Assembly (NCBI GenBank): GCA_016938515.1 | Contig: JAFGUM010000175.1 | Location: 1 to 19,344 of the forward strand | Length of the DNA: 19,344 bases | Origin: Spirochaetales bacterium | Lineage (GTDB): Bacteria; Spirochaetota; Spirochaetia; Treponematales; UBA12059 | Direction of reading: 5' to 3' | In this document: positions 1-7,799 of the stretch, piece after piece | Position numbering within the stretch: position 1 is the stretch's first letter | Layout of the letters: each line of letters opens with the position of its first letter | Position numbers and translations under genes: made by a program | Notes under the pieces: model-generated | The model's database searches: none | What the model was told of the DNA's origin: nothing | Seen by the model: the letters and a program-made list of their open reading frames with translations, nothing else

Positions 1-1611
1 CCTGTCTTTGTCTTCCGCGGGGATCCCGCTTCCATCATCACGAACCTGGATTCTACAGTACCGGCATTCCGCGGTTTTGACAAGGTCAGCGCGTATCCAG
101 ACGTGGCCGGTACCCGACGTGGCATCGGCTGCGTTGGCGAGCAGATTACCCATCGCCTGCTTGAGGTAGGCTCGATCCGCTCGCAGCGTAATGTCAGGAT
201 CGACGTTTTCGCAGTCGATGGTCAGCGCGGGCCACGACGCTGAGTACAGGTGTACTATCTCGTCTATCGTAGGCTTGAGTCGCATCCATTCTTTTTGCGG
301 TTCCGGGAGGCGGGCAAAGTCCCTGAACTCGGTTAGGAGAGCTTCCATGTTGATGCTTTCCTGTACTATGGCGACCATCGACTTCTCGAGTATGTCTTCT
401 ACGGACGACGGATCCGCTTTCCAGCGCCGGAGCACGCGCTCGGCTGACAACCTGATGGGCGTGAGGGGGTTGCGCAGCTCGTGGGCCAGCTTTCTGGCTA
501 TATCGCGCCACGCGCCGATTTTCTCGTTCCGCAGCTCATCGCCCCTGGATCGTTCCAGGCTTTCGAGCACCGAATTAAGCGCCTCCACGAGGTCTCCAGC
601 TTCGTCTCCTGGCTTTGCGAGGAAGGGGGCTCTTCTAGCGCCTGCACCTACCTTGGCTATGGCGTCAGACAACGCGGCGACGGGTCTCAGGAGAAACTCC
701 GCCGCGCCCATTCCAAAGAGCAGGGCGAGCGTAAAGAAGGGAACGGAGAGGGTCGCCGCGAAGAATACAAGGTACGCGGGGAACGAGTCCGCGAGCTGTC
801 CAGAGCTTTCTACCGTTGCGAGGGCGGAGGACAGGCCCGCCGCCGTGTCGTCTACCCTTGCGGAGAAGCGGTTGGCGACCATGACGGAAATGCTGCTGCC
901 TTCTTGCGTCGTGCCTGCGGAGCCGGCAAAGTACCGCGCGTAGCCACTGCCGCCCACGGACAGGCGCGGCAGAAAGCCGTTTCGTTCCAGCGACGCGCCT
1001 GTTTCGCCGAGGCGGGTAACGCCGTCGCCGGCAAAGTCCAGCGAAGTGCCGCCAGCGAACAGTTCTACGGCGCATATATCAGGATCCCGCGCGGAGAGCG
1101 CGGTGAGCACCCGGTACGCGTTGGCGCCGCGCGTGGCGAGTATGGCTCGTACGTCATTCTCTGCGGCGTATTTGAGGGAGGCTTCTTTTTCAGCGTAGTA
1201 CGTCAGCGTAAAATCCAGGCCCGCTCCAAGCGCGGCGCGGACGTTCGCGGTGGTGGGGGTCTCGACAGCCCGGATGGCTATCAGCCCGAGCGTGATCGTG
1301 GGAGGCGCGGCGGCCATTACCGCCACCACGACAAACGCCGCGATGACGCGGGCCTTGAGTCGGTACCCCCACGCCTTGCGTTTGTAGTCGCCGGCGAACC
1401 TGATACTGGCGACCACCAGCACGATGAGCAGTACTGTGGGGGTAACGGCGAGCAGGGCCGCCGTTGCGCCCGATGTTACGTCGGGGAAGCCTTCGCTGTT
1501 GCGCATTGCGCTGATGACGAAGGTGAAGGATCCGGCGAGGACTATAGTGTAGATAATCGCCACCACGACCAGGTCGGTTGCGCGGCGCGATGTCAGGCCG
1601 CGGCTTGGCAT
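1..1611 (-). CDS. NtrY-like sensor histidine kinase (3' end cut by window edge)
   Basis: This is a membrane sensor kinase; 537 codons are visible and the frame is still open at base 1. The start ATG (1611-1609) overlaps the HPr stop codon by one base (TGATG). Hydrophobic segments lie near residues 14-35, 48-68 and 88-110, then an extracytoplasmic domain of about 170 residues, a last helix near 282-304 and a HAMP-like region to about 357. The H-box reads WRDIARKLAHELRNPLTPIR with phospho-acceptor His377. The N-box is NLLANAAD (Asn489, Asn493) and the G1 box is DDGSGIP (525-531); the rest of the ATPase domain lies outside. The H-box wording is typical of NtrY, but the PAS domain usual between HAMP and HisKA is missing. 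Coupling to HPr suggests, by inference, a link to carbon or nitrogen status. A NtrX-type regulator is expected beyond the left edge. Confidence 0.88.
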   Translation of the reverse strand, partial: MPSRGLTSRRATDLVVVAIIYTIVLAGSFTFVISAMRNSEGFPDVTSGATAALLAVTPTVLLIVLVVASIRFAGDYKRKAWGYRLKARVIAAFVVVAVMAAAPPTITLGLIAIRAVETPTTANVRAALGAGLDFTLTYYAEKEASLKYAAENDVRAILATRGANAYRVLTALSARDPDICAVELFAGGTSLDFAGDGVTRLGETGASLERNGFLPRLSVGGSGYARYFAGSAGTTQEGSSISVMVANRFSARVDDTAAGLSSALATVESSGQLADSFPAYLVFFAATLSVPFFTLALLFGMGAAEFLLRPVAALSDAIAKVGAGARRAPFLAKPGDEAGDLVEALNSVLESLERSRGDELRNEKIGAWRDIARKLAHELRNPLTPIRLSAERVLRRWKADPSSVEDILEKSMVAIVQESINMEALLTEFRDFARLPEPQKEWMRLKPTIDEIVHLYSASWPALTIDCENVDPDITLRADRAYLKQAMGNLLANAADATSGTGHVWIRADLVKTAECRYCRIQVRDDGSGIPAEDKDR

Positions 1612-1877
1612 CACTCCTCTTCGAAACGTGTCAGGAAAAGCCGCTCGATGGCGTCCACCGCGTCGGTCTCGTCCTCGCCGTCGGCTATGATCCGGATTTC
1701 CGTCCCAAAACCGGCTCCAAGCGTGATGATGCCCATGATGCTCTTGGCGTTTATGGTGTCATCGCCCTTCTGGAGCGATACCTTGCTCGCAAATTTACCG
1801 GCCGTCTGCACGATCAGCGCGGCGGGCCTCGCGTGGATGCCTGCCCTGTTTTTAATGACGGTCGTCTTCTCTACCAT
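1611..1877 (-). CDS. ptsH: HPr phosphocarrier protein
   Basis: HPr is a small cytoplasmic phosphocarrier. It takes phosphate on His15 from enzyme I, and on Ser46 from HPr kinase. The 88-residue product has the full family length. His15 sits in GIHARPAAL and Ser46 in AKSIMGI, both at the canonical positions, so both phosphorylation sites are intact. The gene lies 24 bp downstream of hprK and overlaps the sensor kinase start by 1 bp, so the three are probably cotranscribed. A GGAG lies about 10 bases upstream of the ATG. No enzyme I or enzyme II gene is in the window. With hprK adjacent, the role may be mainly regulatory, as proposed for other spirochaetes with incomplete PTS (inference). Confidence 0.96.
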   Translation of the reverse strand: MVEKTTVIKNRAGIHARPAALIVQTAGKFASKVSLQKGDDTINAKSIMGIITLGAGFGTEIRIIADGEDETDAVDAIERLFLTRFEEE

Positions 1878-1901
1878 GAGGATTCTCCGATCCTGAGGGT
1901 T

Positions 1902-2891
1902 CTATATTGAGTCATCCCTGCCGAAGTATACGGCGCGCGCGCTCTCGCTCTCAAGCCATCTCAGTATATTCTGGTTAAATTCTTTTGCGGAATGATACCC
2001 CATTTTTTTCAGCCGCTCGTTCATGGCTGCCGTTTCAACGATAATCGGGATGTTTCTGCCGGGTTTCACCGGAATATCAAGCTGGGGAACCTGCACACCA
2101 AGGATATCCATCGTCTTCTCGTCGGTGCCTATGCGATCGTAGACCTTGGACGAGTCCCACTCTTCGAGTGAGCAGATGAGCTGAACCTGCTTCTTGTCGC
2201 GTATGGCGCCAACGCCAAACAGGTGCGTTACGTTGATGATGCCAAGCCCGCGTATCTCCATGTGATGGCCTATTACCTTGTTGGCACCAGAACCCATCAG
2301 GATGTTGCCGCTGACGCAGCGAATCTCGACCACGTCGTCGGCCACCAGCCGGTGGCCACGTTCTATGAGTTCCAGCGCTGTCTCGCTCTTGCCTACCCCG
2401 GATTCACCCACGAGCAGTATGCCGATTCCGTACACCTCGACGAGAACGCCGTGAACGCTCGTCTTGGGGGCAAACACGTTGTTGAGCACGCGCATGAGCC
2501 TGGAAGAAATCTCCGTGGAAGACAGCTCGGAGAGCAGAATGGGGCAATCCGCGGCTTCGGCCGCTTCAGCGAACATGGGAGCCGGTGGCTCTCCGTTTGA
2601 GAAGATGAAGCACGGTATGGGAAACGAGAATATCTTGGACACGCCGTCTTCGCGACCCTCGGCGGCGAGCAGGTGCAGGTAGGCAGCCTCGCCCCGGCCA
2701 ATGAGCTGAATCCTCTGGTACGCGAAGCTTTCGAAGAAGCCGGAAAGCGCCAGGCCCGGCCGGTTTATGTCGGGCGAATTGATATGCCTGCCCAGACCCT
2801 TGCGCCCGCAGATGCACCGGAGTTCGAGGGCATCGTGCTCCTTGAGATCCAAATCGAGCAGGTCGAGGACCGTAAAGCGCTTCTCGTCCAT
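1902..2891 (-). CDS. hprK: HPr kinase/phosphorylase
   Basis: HprK is a bifunctional hexameric enzyme that phosphorylates HPr on Ser46 with ATP or PPi and removes the phosphate by phosphorolysis. The 329-residue protein has a divergent N-terminal domain (about 1-135) and a conserved catalytic domain. The domain has His147 in VHGVLV, the P-loop GESGVGKSE (162-170), the acidic DDV (185-187) and the HprK signature EIRGLGIINV (212-221). All catalytic elements look intact. The gene lies 49 bp downstream of the CBS-PP2C phosphatase gene and 24 bp upstream of its substrate gene ptsH. The start is the ATG at 2891-2889; no clear Shine-Dalgarno precedes it. Confidence 0.96.
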   Translation of the reverse strand: MDEKRFTVLDLLDLDLKEHDALELRCICGRKGLGRHINSPDINRPGLALSGFFESFAYQRIQLIGRGEAAYLHLLAAEGREDGVSKIFSFPIPCFIFSNGEPPAPMFAEAAEAADCPILLSELSSTEISSRLMRVLNNVFAPKTSVHGVLVEVYGIGILLVGESGVGKSETALELIERGHRLVADDVVEIRCVSGNILMGSGANKVIGHHMEIRGLGIINVTHLFGVGAIRDKKQVQLICSLEEWDSSKVYDRIGTDEKTMDILGVQVPQLDIPVKPGRNIPIIVETAAMNERLKKMGYHSAKEFNQNILRWLESESARAVYFGRDDSI

Positions 2892-2940
2892 ATTCGGGGA
2901 GCATAAACCGATTCCAGCCGTTGCGCAATGAGCGAATCGA

Positions 2941-4152
2941 TCATACGACGTGCAGGGCTACGAAGGTGGCGTCATCCTGAAGAGGCACTGACCCCCGGTG
3001 AGCGTCGAACGCGGCCGGCAGGACCCGCGCGATCGGTATGCCTTCTTTAAGGCTGCTGGAGACCGCGTTCCATAGTCGTTTTTCTCCAAATTCAACGCCA
3101 TTGGCGTCTTCCTGCTCGGTAAGGCCATCGCTGTAAATAAACACTACATCCCCAGGCTTGAGGGACAGGATATTCATCTGGGGGGTGATGTCGGGCTCGA
3201 TGCCGAGGGGCAGGTTTGTTTTAAGAGACTTGATGCGCCCGGGCGAGCCATGCCGGAATACCAGGCAGTGGGAATGCCCCATATCGGCCAGGGTGAGCTT
3301 GCGCGTGGTGCTGTTCCACGTCATGAATACGCCGGTGAGGTACTTTTCCAGGTGAAAAGCCTCCACCACGGTAGCGTTTACCGTTCTGATCAGGTGATCA
3401 AGCCCCCGTGCGTGGTCGTGCATACGCAGCATGCCGTACGCCATCGAAACGAGTACCGACGCCGAGACCCCTTTGCCCGAAATATCGCTCAGGCAGAAAA
3501 AAGACTCGTCGTCGGAATAAGCCTTGGCGTAGTACAGATCCCCGCCAATTCCCTTCGCGGATCGTGACCAGCCTTCGAAACGCCACCCTTTGCCCGACAC
3601 GTCGTCATGCCCCGCGATGAGCCGCTCCTGAAGCCTGCCAGCGTGCTCTATGTCTTCTCTCGTTATCTTTGACAGATACTCTGACAGGTCCTGGGCGGAG
3701 AACAAGCCGGCGAAGCGACCGTCCTCGTATTCAAGGAGGTGCCACCCGTGATGATCCGCCCGCTGGCCTGATAGCGTTTCCTCGGCGACGCCGAACAGCT
3801 CGGCGCCGGCTGGCAGCCGTGGCGCGTCCTCCGTTATCTCGGCCACGCGCGCTTTGCCCAGTATCTCGAGGCCAAACGGCTTGCCGAGCATTTCAAAGAG
3901 CCGTGCCATCCTGACGATGCCCATGGCCCTGCCGTCTTCATCAACGACCGCGACCACGGGTATGGTTGATCGCGCGCGCAACTCCTCCGCGAGGTCTCTG
4001 ACGGCCTCGTCGTACCGAATAGTCCAGTACTGCCCTGCTATCTTGAGGATAGAGGTTGTGTATACTTTCTGGGGCCTGTGTTCTACGAGTAGTGTACTCT
4101 CAGAGCGTGCGTACGACATGAGCTGAGGATACTGGCGTATAGTGCGAGCCAT
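2941..4152 (-). CDS. CBS-domain PP2C (SpoIIE/RsbU-type) serine phosphatase
   Basis: This 403-residue protein is a predicted cytoplasmic Mn/Mg-dependent phosphatase for a phosphorylated STAS protein. Residues about 30-165 look like a CBS pair: the stretch near 63-85 is a good CBS strand-helix, and a weaker second unit ends near 160. A helical linker (about 163-185) follows, as is usual before SpoIIE domains. The PP2C domain (about 190-403) shows GIGGDLYY with Asp205, LSDISGKG with Asp223, ADMGH with Asp290, SDGLTE with Asp342 and terminal QDDATFVAL with Asp393/394. The metal ligands are therefore present. The gene diverges from the STAS and RsbW-like genes, its likely targets. The CBS pair could sense adenine nucleotides (inference). 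A TATATAA lies about 20 bases upstream of the ATG, with no obvious Shine-Dalgarno. Confidence 0.9.
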   Translation of the reverse strand: MARTIRQYPQLMSYARSESTLLVEHRPQKVYTTSILKIAGQYWTIRYDEAVRDLAEELRARSTIPVVAVVDEDGRAMGIVRMARLFEMLGKPFGLEILGKARVAEITEDAPRLPAGAELFGVAEETLSGQRADHHGWHLLEYEDGRFAGLFSAQDLSEYLSKITREDIEHAGRLQERLIAGHDDVSGKGWRFEGWSRSAKGIGGDLYYAKAYSDDESFFCLSDISGKGVSASVLVSMAYGMLRMHDHARGLDHLIRTVNATVVEAFHLEKYLTGVFMTWNSTTRKLTLADMGHSHCLVFRHGSPGRIKSLKTNLPLGIEPDITPQMNILSLKPGDVVFIYSDGLTEQEDANGVEFGEKRLWNAVSSSLKEGIPIARVLPAAFDAHRGSVPLQDDATFVALHVV

Positions 4153-4297
4153 GTCAGAAATCTGTTCGTTTTATATAAACCTCAGCGCGTCTACGGCATC
4201 ACGAACTCATGACCGCAGCGAGTAACCCCATTTTTACCCAGTACTCACGAACGTCTTACCCGAATTGGCGAACTTGTACGCGATACGTGGAGGGCCG

Positions 4298-4624
4298 ATG
4301 GAAATGAAGCTGCGCTCCGGGGATGCCGGAGGATTCGATACCGTGTTCCTGCACGGTGATTGTGATCTGTACAGCGCTCCCAAGATGAGGAACGCCGTGG
4401 TAAAGCGTATAGATACGGGTATACGCAGGCTCAGGCTCGATTTTGAGGGGGTTTCCTACCTGGATAGCACGGGTGTCGGCGCCATTATACAGATACTCCA
4501 GGCTATGAAGGTGGTATCGGGAGACGTCGTGTTTCGGGGGCTCCACGGCGCGCCGCGGAAGGTTCTGGAGCTTTCAAACGTCATCTCCCTTATGAAGATA
4601 GAATCCGATGGTGGTGAACGATGA
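4298..4624 (+). CDS. STAS-domain anti-sigma factor antagonist (SpoIIAA/RsbV-like)
   Basis: This is a small cytoplasmic STAS protein of about 108 residues. The hallmark segment YLDSTGVGAI contains the phosphorylatable serine, Ser57 when counted from ATG 4298. In this family the unphosphorylated form binds an RsbW-type kinase and frees its target; phosphorylation by the kinase inactivates it and a PP2C enzyme resets it. I chose ATG 4298 because GGAGGG lies at 4289-4294. ATG 4304 is equally well spaced, and an in-frame TTG at 4265 would add 11 residues. The stop overlaps the next gene by 4 bp (ATGA), so translation of antagonist and kinase is probably coupled. The divergent phosphatase gene completes the set. 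Confidence 0.9.
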   Translation: MEMKLRSGDAGGFDTVFLHGDCDLYSAPKMRNAVVKRIDTGIRRLRLDFEGVSYLDSTGVGAIIQILQAMKVVSGDVVFRGLHGAPRKVLELSNVISLMKIESDGGER

Positions 4625-5154
4625 GCCAGCTTATTGTGCGCAAGCTTATAGTCGACGAGAGGAATGAGCTGTTCGATGCCCAGGGAATGAAATACGCCGA
4701 GTTCCCGAGTGAATACGCCCGAATCCGGGAGTTCTCGTCGGCGCTGCTCGAAGAATGCCCTGAACGCTTCCGGGAAGGTACGCTACTGGAGCAACAGGTG
4801 TCTGAAATAATTAAAAACGCGGTAAAACACGGCAACAAGAGTGATCCTGCCAAGCGGGTTCGCGTGTGGTACGACCTGCGCCGCCGGGTGCGGCTCATAG
4901 TCGAGGATGAAGGGGAGGGGTTTCTGGAACTGGACGACTGGAACGCCTTTCTGGTACGGCGGCAGACCGCCCTGCACAATCAGGATTTTGACGAATTCCT
5001 GCAACTGGCCAGCTGGAAGGGAAAGAACAGTACTCCCGACGATGGGGGCAACAGCCTTATAGCCGCGCTGGAATACTGGAATGGTGGCATGGTGTTCAAC
5101 GCGGCCAGGAACAAGGTCGGAGTCGTGCGCTGGTACAGCAACGGATCGGCGTAG
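4621..5154 (+). CDS. RsbW-like anti-sigma/serine-protein kinase (HATPase_c_2)
   Basis: This 177-residue protein has a GHKL ATPase fold of the RsbW/SpoIIAB type. The N-box reads SEIIKNAVKHGN (Asn66), the G1 box EDEGEGF (Asp96, Gly98, Gly100) and the G2 region has a GG pair at 142-143. It lacks the phospho-acceptor His domain of sensor kinases. The expected role is to bind ATP, phosphorylate the adjacent STAS protein and sequester a partner. The partner could be a sigma factor or another output protein, and no candidate is adjacent. The segment between G1 and G2 (about 103-140) is longer than in SpoIIAB, which makes the protein somewhat larger than the roughly 140-160 residues usual for the family. 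A terminator follows at 5176-5199. Confidence 0.87.
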   Translation: MSQLIVRKLIVDERNELFDAQGMKYAEFPSEYARIREFSSALLEECPERFREGTLLEQQVSEIIKNAVKHGNKSDPAKRVRVWYDLRRRVRLIVEDEGEGFLELDDWNAFLVRRQTALHNQDFDEFLQLASWKGKNSTPDDGGNSLIAALEYWNGGMVFNAARNKVGVVRWYSNGSA

Positions 5155-5175
5155 CCTGCAGCGACCCGTTGCCAT

Positions 5176-5199
5176 ATAGTCACGGCGCGACTATTTTTT
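5176..5199 (+). terminator. Rho-independent terminator after the STAS/RsbW-like pair
   Basis: ATAGTC (5176-5181) and GACTAT (5189-5194) form a 6-bp stem with a 7-base loop, followed by six T residues (5194-5199). It lies 22 bp past the kinase stop and overlaps the last codons and stop of the converging hpf gene. The T tract follows the stem only on the plus strand, so it should terminate plus-strand transcription. Confidence 0.55.
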
Positions 5200-5481
5200 A
5201 TCCTGCACCTTTGATTTTTCCTTGTTGATTTTTTGCTCCAGAACGTCCATCAGCTTGTCAATACCAGCGGTAAGATCGAAGTCCGTCTCCTGCACGTGAG
5301 CGGTAGCTCCCCAGCGGAAGTTGATGGTGCACTCGCACTTGAACTGCTTTTCCTTGGTGAAGGCGAACAAGAGGTCGACTATAAGGTCTTTTGCGTACGA
5401 AATGCGTTCTAGCTTTTTGTCCAGGTACGACCTGTTTGCTTCCCCCAGATCGAAGTGCACGGAACGGACATCAATGGTCAT
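5191..5481 (-). CDS. hpf: Ribosome hibernation promoting factor, short form
   Basis: This 96-residue protein has the HPF/YfiA beta-alpha-beta-beta-beta-alpha pattern. It starts MTIDVRSVHFDLGEANRSYL, has a basic helix KKLERI and ends the conserved core with the helix TAGIDKLMDVLEQKINK. The family binds the 30S decoding region and inactivates ribosomes in stationary phase. There is no C-terminal dimerisation domain, so this is the short type, which pairs with RMF in gammaproteobacteria; what partners it here is unknown. It lies 39 bp downstream of rpoN on the same strand, the arrangement common in many bacteria, and is probably cotranscribed. AGGAGG lies just upstream of the ATG. Confidence 0.92.
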   Translation of the reverse strand: MTIDVRSVHFDLGEANRSYLDKKLERISYAKDLIVDLLFAFTKEKQFKCECTINFRWGATAHVQETDFDLTAGIDKLMDVLEQKINKEKSKVQDKK

Positions 5482-5520
5482 GCAAGCCTCCTTGTAGCCG
5501 GGTGGTCCGGCTGGTTGCGT

Positions 5521-6894
5521 TCAGCCGTGCTTTCGGCCGAACGATGATTCCATGTTCAGTTCTCCACGGTACTTGGCTACGGTCCTCCTCGCGAGTTTGA
5601 TACCCTTGCGGGCCAGTATGTCGGTGATGTCCTGGTCTGACATCGCGTTGGTCTCGTTCTCGATAATTTCTTTTATCACCTGTTTGACACCGCTCTTTGA
5701 GAAGCGCGACCCGCCGCTGCCCGAGCCAGAAATGCTGTTGGTAAAGAAGTAGCGCAGCTCGAAGATGCCCCAGTCGGTTTGCACGTATTTTTTGCCGGCT
5801 ATGCGCGAGATGGTTGTCTCGTGTACCCCAACCTCGCTGGCGATGTCCTTGAGCGTCAGAGGCGCCAGGTATTTGGGCCCCCGCGCGAAGAATGGCCGTT
5901 GAAACTCGACGATGGACCGCACGACCTTGAGCAGCGTCCGGTTTCTCTGCTGGATGCTCTGGATGAACCAGCGCGCCCTGCGGATGTTGTCCTTGACGAA
6001 TACAGACGTCTCCTTGTCGTGCTTCTCGCTGGACAGCCTGTCGAAAAACGGGTTGATGCCTATAACAGGAATTTCCTCGTCGTTTATTACGATGACGAAT
6101 TCACCTTCCTTGAGCTTTACCTGCACGTCCGGTGTAACGTACCTGGTTTCTTCGGCCGAGTACTGGCGGCCAGGGAAGGGATTGAGGGCCTTGATGAAGG
6201 ACAGCGCGGCGTCCATCTCGTCGTCTGTCATCCGCAGGCGCTTCTGAATTTCCTGGTGCTTGCCGTGTTCAAGCAGTTCTATGTGGTCGCGGACTATCTC
6301 GAGCGCGAAAGGCGCGGCGTCTGGTAGTGCCATGGTCTGCACGACGAGTGATTCGCGGAAGTCCCGTACGCAGACGCCTACGGGTTCGAGGCCGCGGACT
6401 ATCGCCATTACCTGGTCTATGGTTTCTGTAGACGAGCCACGGCACAGCGTGTACGGGTCTTCCTTGTGAAAGCCGTCCGCGTCCAGGTTTTGTATGAGGC
6501 GCTCGCCTAGTTCACGCTTTGTCGACGAGATGGGCTGGAGCCTGAGCTGCCACAGCAGGTGCTCCTGCAGCGTCTCGGGGCTGGTGATGGCTCCCTCGAG
6601 AAACATGCGCTTTGAATCGGAGTCATCGTCGTTGGAACGGCTGAAGCCGGGATCCGAGCTGTTTTCAAACAGGCGCTGCGCGTCTGAATCTGAAACGCGC
6701 TCTTCTGAAATGGACTCCAGCGACATGGTCGAGCGATCTTCCACGACCTCGAGCGCTGGGTTCGCCTCTATCTCCAGCTGGATCTCGTCCTTGAGTTCCT
6801 GCAACGGCAGTGACATGAGGCGAATTGACTGGATCATCTGCGGGCTCAGCTTTTGTCGCTGTTCCTGGATGATCGATGGTCTCTGGAACTGCAA
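5521..6894 (-). CDS. rpoN: RNA polymerase sigma-54 factor
   Basis: Sigma-54 directs RNA polymerase to -24/-12 promoters that need an ATP-driven enhancer-binding activator. From the chosen start the product is 457 residues. Region I is the Gln/Leu-rich stretch with LSPQMIQSIRLMSLPLQELK. A core-binding domain follows, then the helix-turn-helix LKDIASEVGVHETTISRIAG (about 348-367). The RpoN box ARRTVAKYR (435-443), which reads the -24 element, is complete. I chose TTG 6894-6892 because GGGAGGA lies six bases upstream and the protein then begins in the conserved QFQRPS region. An upstream TTG at 6945 would add 17 residues unlike the family. No activator gene is visible, but the NtrY-like kinase suggests one to the left of the window. 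Confidence 0.96.
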   Translation of the reverse strand: MQFQRPSIIQEQRQKLSPQMIQSIRLMSLPLQELKDEIQLEIEANPALEVVEDRSTMSLESISEERVSDSDAQRLFENSSDPGFSRSNDDDSDSKRMFLEGAITSPETLQEHLLWQLRLQPISSTKRELGERLIQNLDADGFHKEDPYTLCRGSSTETIDQVMAIVRGLEPVGVCVRDFRESLVVQTMALPDAAPFALEIVRDHIELLEHGKHQEIQKRLRMTDDEMDAALSFIKALNPFPGRQYSAEETRYVTPDVQVKLKEGEFVIVINDEEIPVIGINPFFDRLSSEKHDKETSVFVKDNIRRARWFIQSIQQRNRTLLKVVRSIVEFQRPFFARGPKYLAPLTLKDIASEVGVHETTISRIAGKKYVQTDWGIFELRYFFTNSISGSGSGGSRFSKSGVKQVIKEIIENETNAMSDQDITDILARKGIKLARRTVAKYRGELNMESSFGRKHG

Positions 6895-6900
6895 CGCCGA

Positions 6901-6907
6901 TCCTCCC
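6901..6907 (-). promoter_or_regulatory. Shine-Dalgarno that fixes the TTG start of rpoN
   Basis: On the minus strand GGGAGGA is followed by six bases and TTG. No ATG or GTG in this frame is placed this well, so the site supports TTG initiation at 6894 rather than the upstream TTG at 6945. Confidence 0.6.
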
Positions 6908-7063
6908 GGCCGTGTCACGACTCTCGTGTACCACAGCGCTCTCAATTAATGGTATAGCATCATCTGGTAAAGTCAAGCAGCTCCAAAACCGTGAAGCCGT
7001 CACAATAATACAAAAACCGTGCCTATTTTACACGCTTTTGTAGCGATTGCACGGTATATCTCC

Positions 7064-7090
7064 TTGACGCTTGAAAATGAGCTTTATTAT
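7064..7090 (+). promoter_or_regulatory. Candidate promoter for grpE-dnaK
   Basis: TTGACG (7064-7069) and TATTAT (7085-7090) are separated by 15 bp, shorter than the ideal 17. A TTATTT reading three bases later would give 18. It lies about 80 bp upstream of grpE in the AT-rich gap between rpoN and grpE. No CIRCE repeat (TTAGCACTC-N9-GAGTGCTAA) and no clear heat-shock sigma-32 -10 box are present. Confidence 0.3.
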
Positions 7091-7168
7091 TTTACAGGAA
7101 TACGAACCGCATGGCTCATGGCTGTAGCCCGACTGAGTCCCCGGTAATCAATATAGTAGAGTGAGGCT

Positions 7169-7789
7169 ATGTCTAAACCCAGGAAACACGAAAGCGAAGA
7201 ACGCGCGGAGGCTCATGACAGCGATGAACTCGCCGGTACCGCGAAAGAGCTGGCCGAAGAGCGCGCGGCACGGTCTCTCGCCGAGGAGCGCGTTGTGGCG
7301 CTTGAGGCGGAAGTTTCATCGCTGAAGGATCAATACCTGCGCAAGCTTGCTGATTACGAGAATTTCAGAAAGCGCATGTTCCGTGAAAAGGAAGACGCGG
7401 TTCAGTACGCCAACACGCAGATACTTGCGGACTTGGTGGGAGTGGTGGACAATTTTGACCGCGCCGTCCAGAGCGTAGAGACGTCAAAGGATTTTAAATC
7501 GTTGCACGACGGCGTTGACATGATACGCAAGAGCCTTCTTGGCCTGCTCGAAAGCAAGTATGGTCTGTCGCGATTCGACTCGGTGGGCGTGGCGTTTGAT
7601 CCAAACGTGCACGAGGCCGTCATGAGCGAGCAGGGCGCTTGCGAAGAGCCCACCGTCGTAGAGGAATTCGTCAAAGGCTACAAGCTTCGCGATCGCATCT
7701 TGCGAAGCGCCAAGGTAAAGGTCCGCATGCCGGTTGAAGCAACCGCAGACAGCGGAGCCCCGGATCAATCAACTGAAGAAAACGCGTAA
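7169..7789 (+). CDS. grpE: Nucleotide exchange factor GrpE
   Basis: GrpE releases ADP from DnaK and so resets the chaperone cycle. The 206-residue product has an acidic N-terminal tail, a long helix/coiled coil (about 20-75, containing [20 protein letters not shown]) and a C-terminal beta domain with [10 protein letters not shown] and [20 protein letters not shown], the family signature. The ATG is preceded by a GAGTGAGG purine tract. It is the first gene of grpE-dnaK-dnaJ, with dnaK starting 10 bp after its stop. hrcA, which often precedes grpE in CIRCE-regulated operons, is not here. Confidence 0.96.
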   Translation: MSKPRKHESEERAEAHDSDELAGTAKELAEERAARSLAEERVVALEAEVSSLKDQYLRKLADYENFRKRMFREKEDAVQYANTQILADLVGVVDNFDRAVQSVETSKDFKSLHDGVDMIRKSLLGLLESKYGLSRFDSVGVAFDPNVHEAVMSEQGACEEPTVVEEFVKGYKLRDRILRSAKVKVRMPVEATADSGAPDQSTEENA

Positions 7790-7799
7790 GGAGCATATC

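Noticed and set aside
481..1896. Long plus-strand open frame of about 470 codons
   Set aside because: It lies opposite the NtrY-like kinase and ptsH, whose motifs are unmistakable. Its translation is Arg/Gly-rich with no family resemblance, an effect of GC-rich antisense frames.
4266..4281. Possible sigma-54 promoter (TGGC...TACGC) before the STAS gene
   Set aside because: The GG to GC distance is 11 rather than 10 bases and the -12 element is poor, so it does not fit the -24/-12 rule.
7033..7045. Short inverted repeat CGCT-N5-AGCG between rpoN and grpE
   Set aside because: Four-base arms are expected by chance and it does not match CIRCE or any operator I know.
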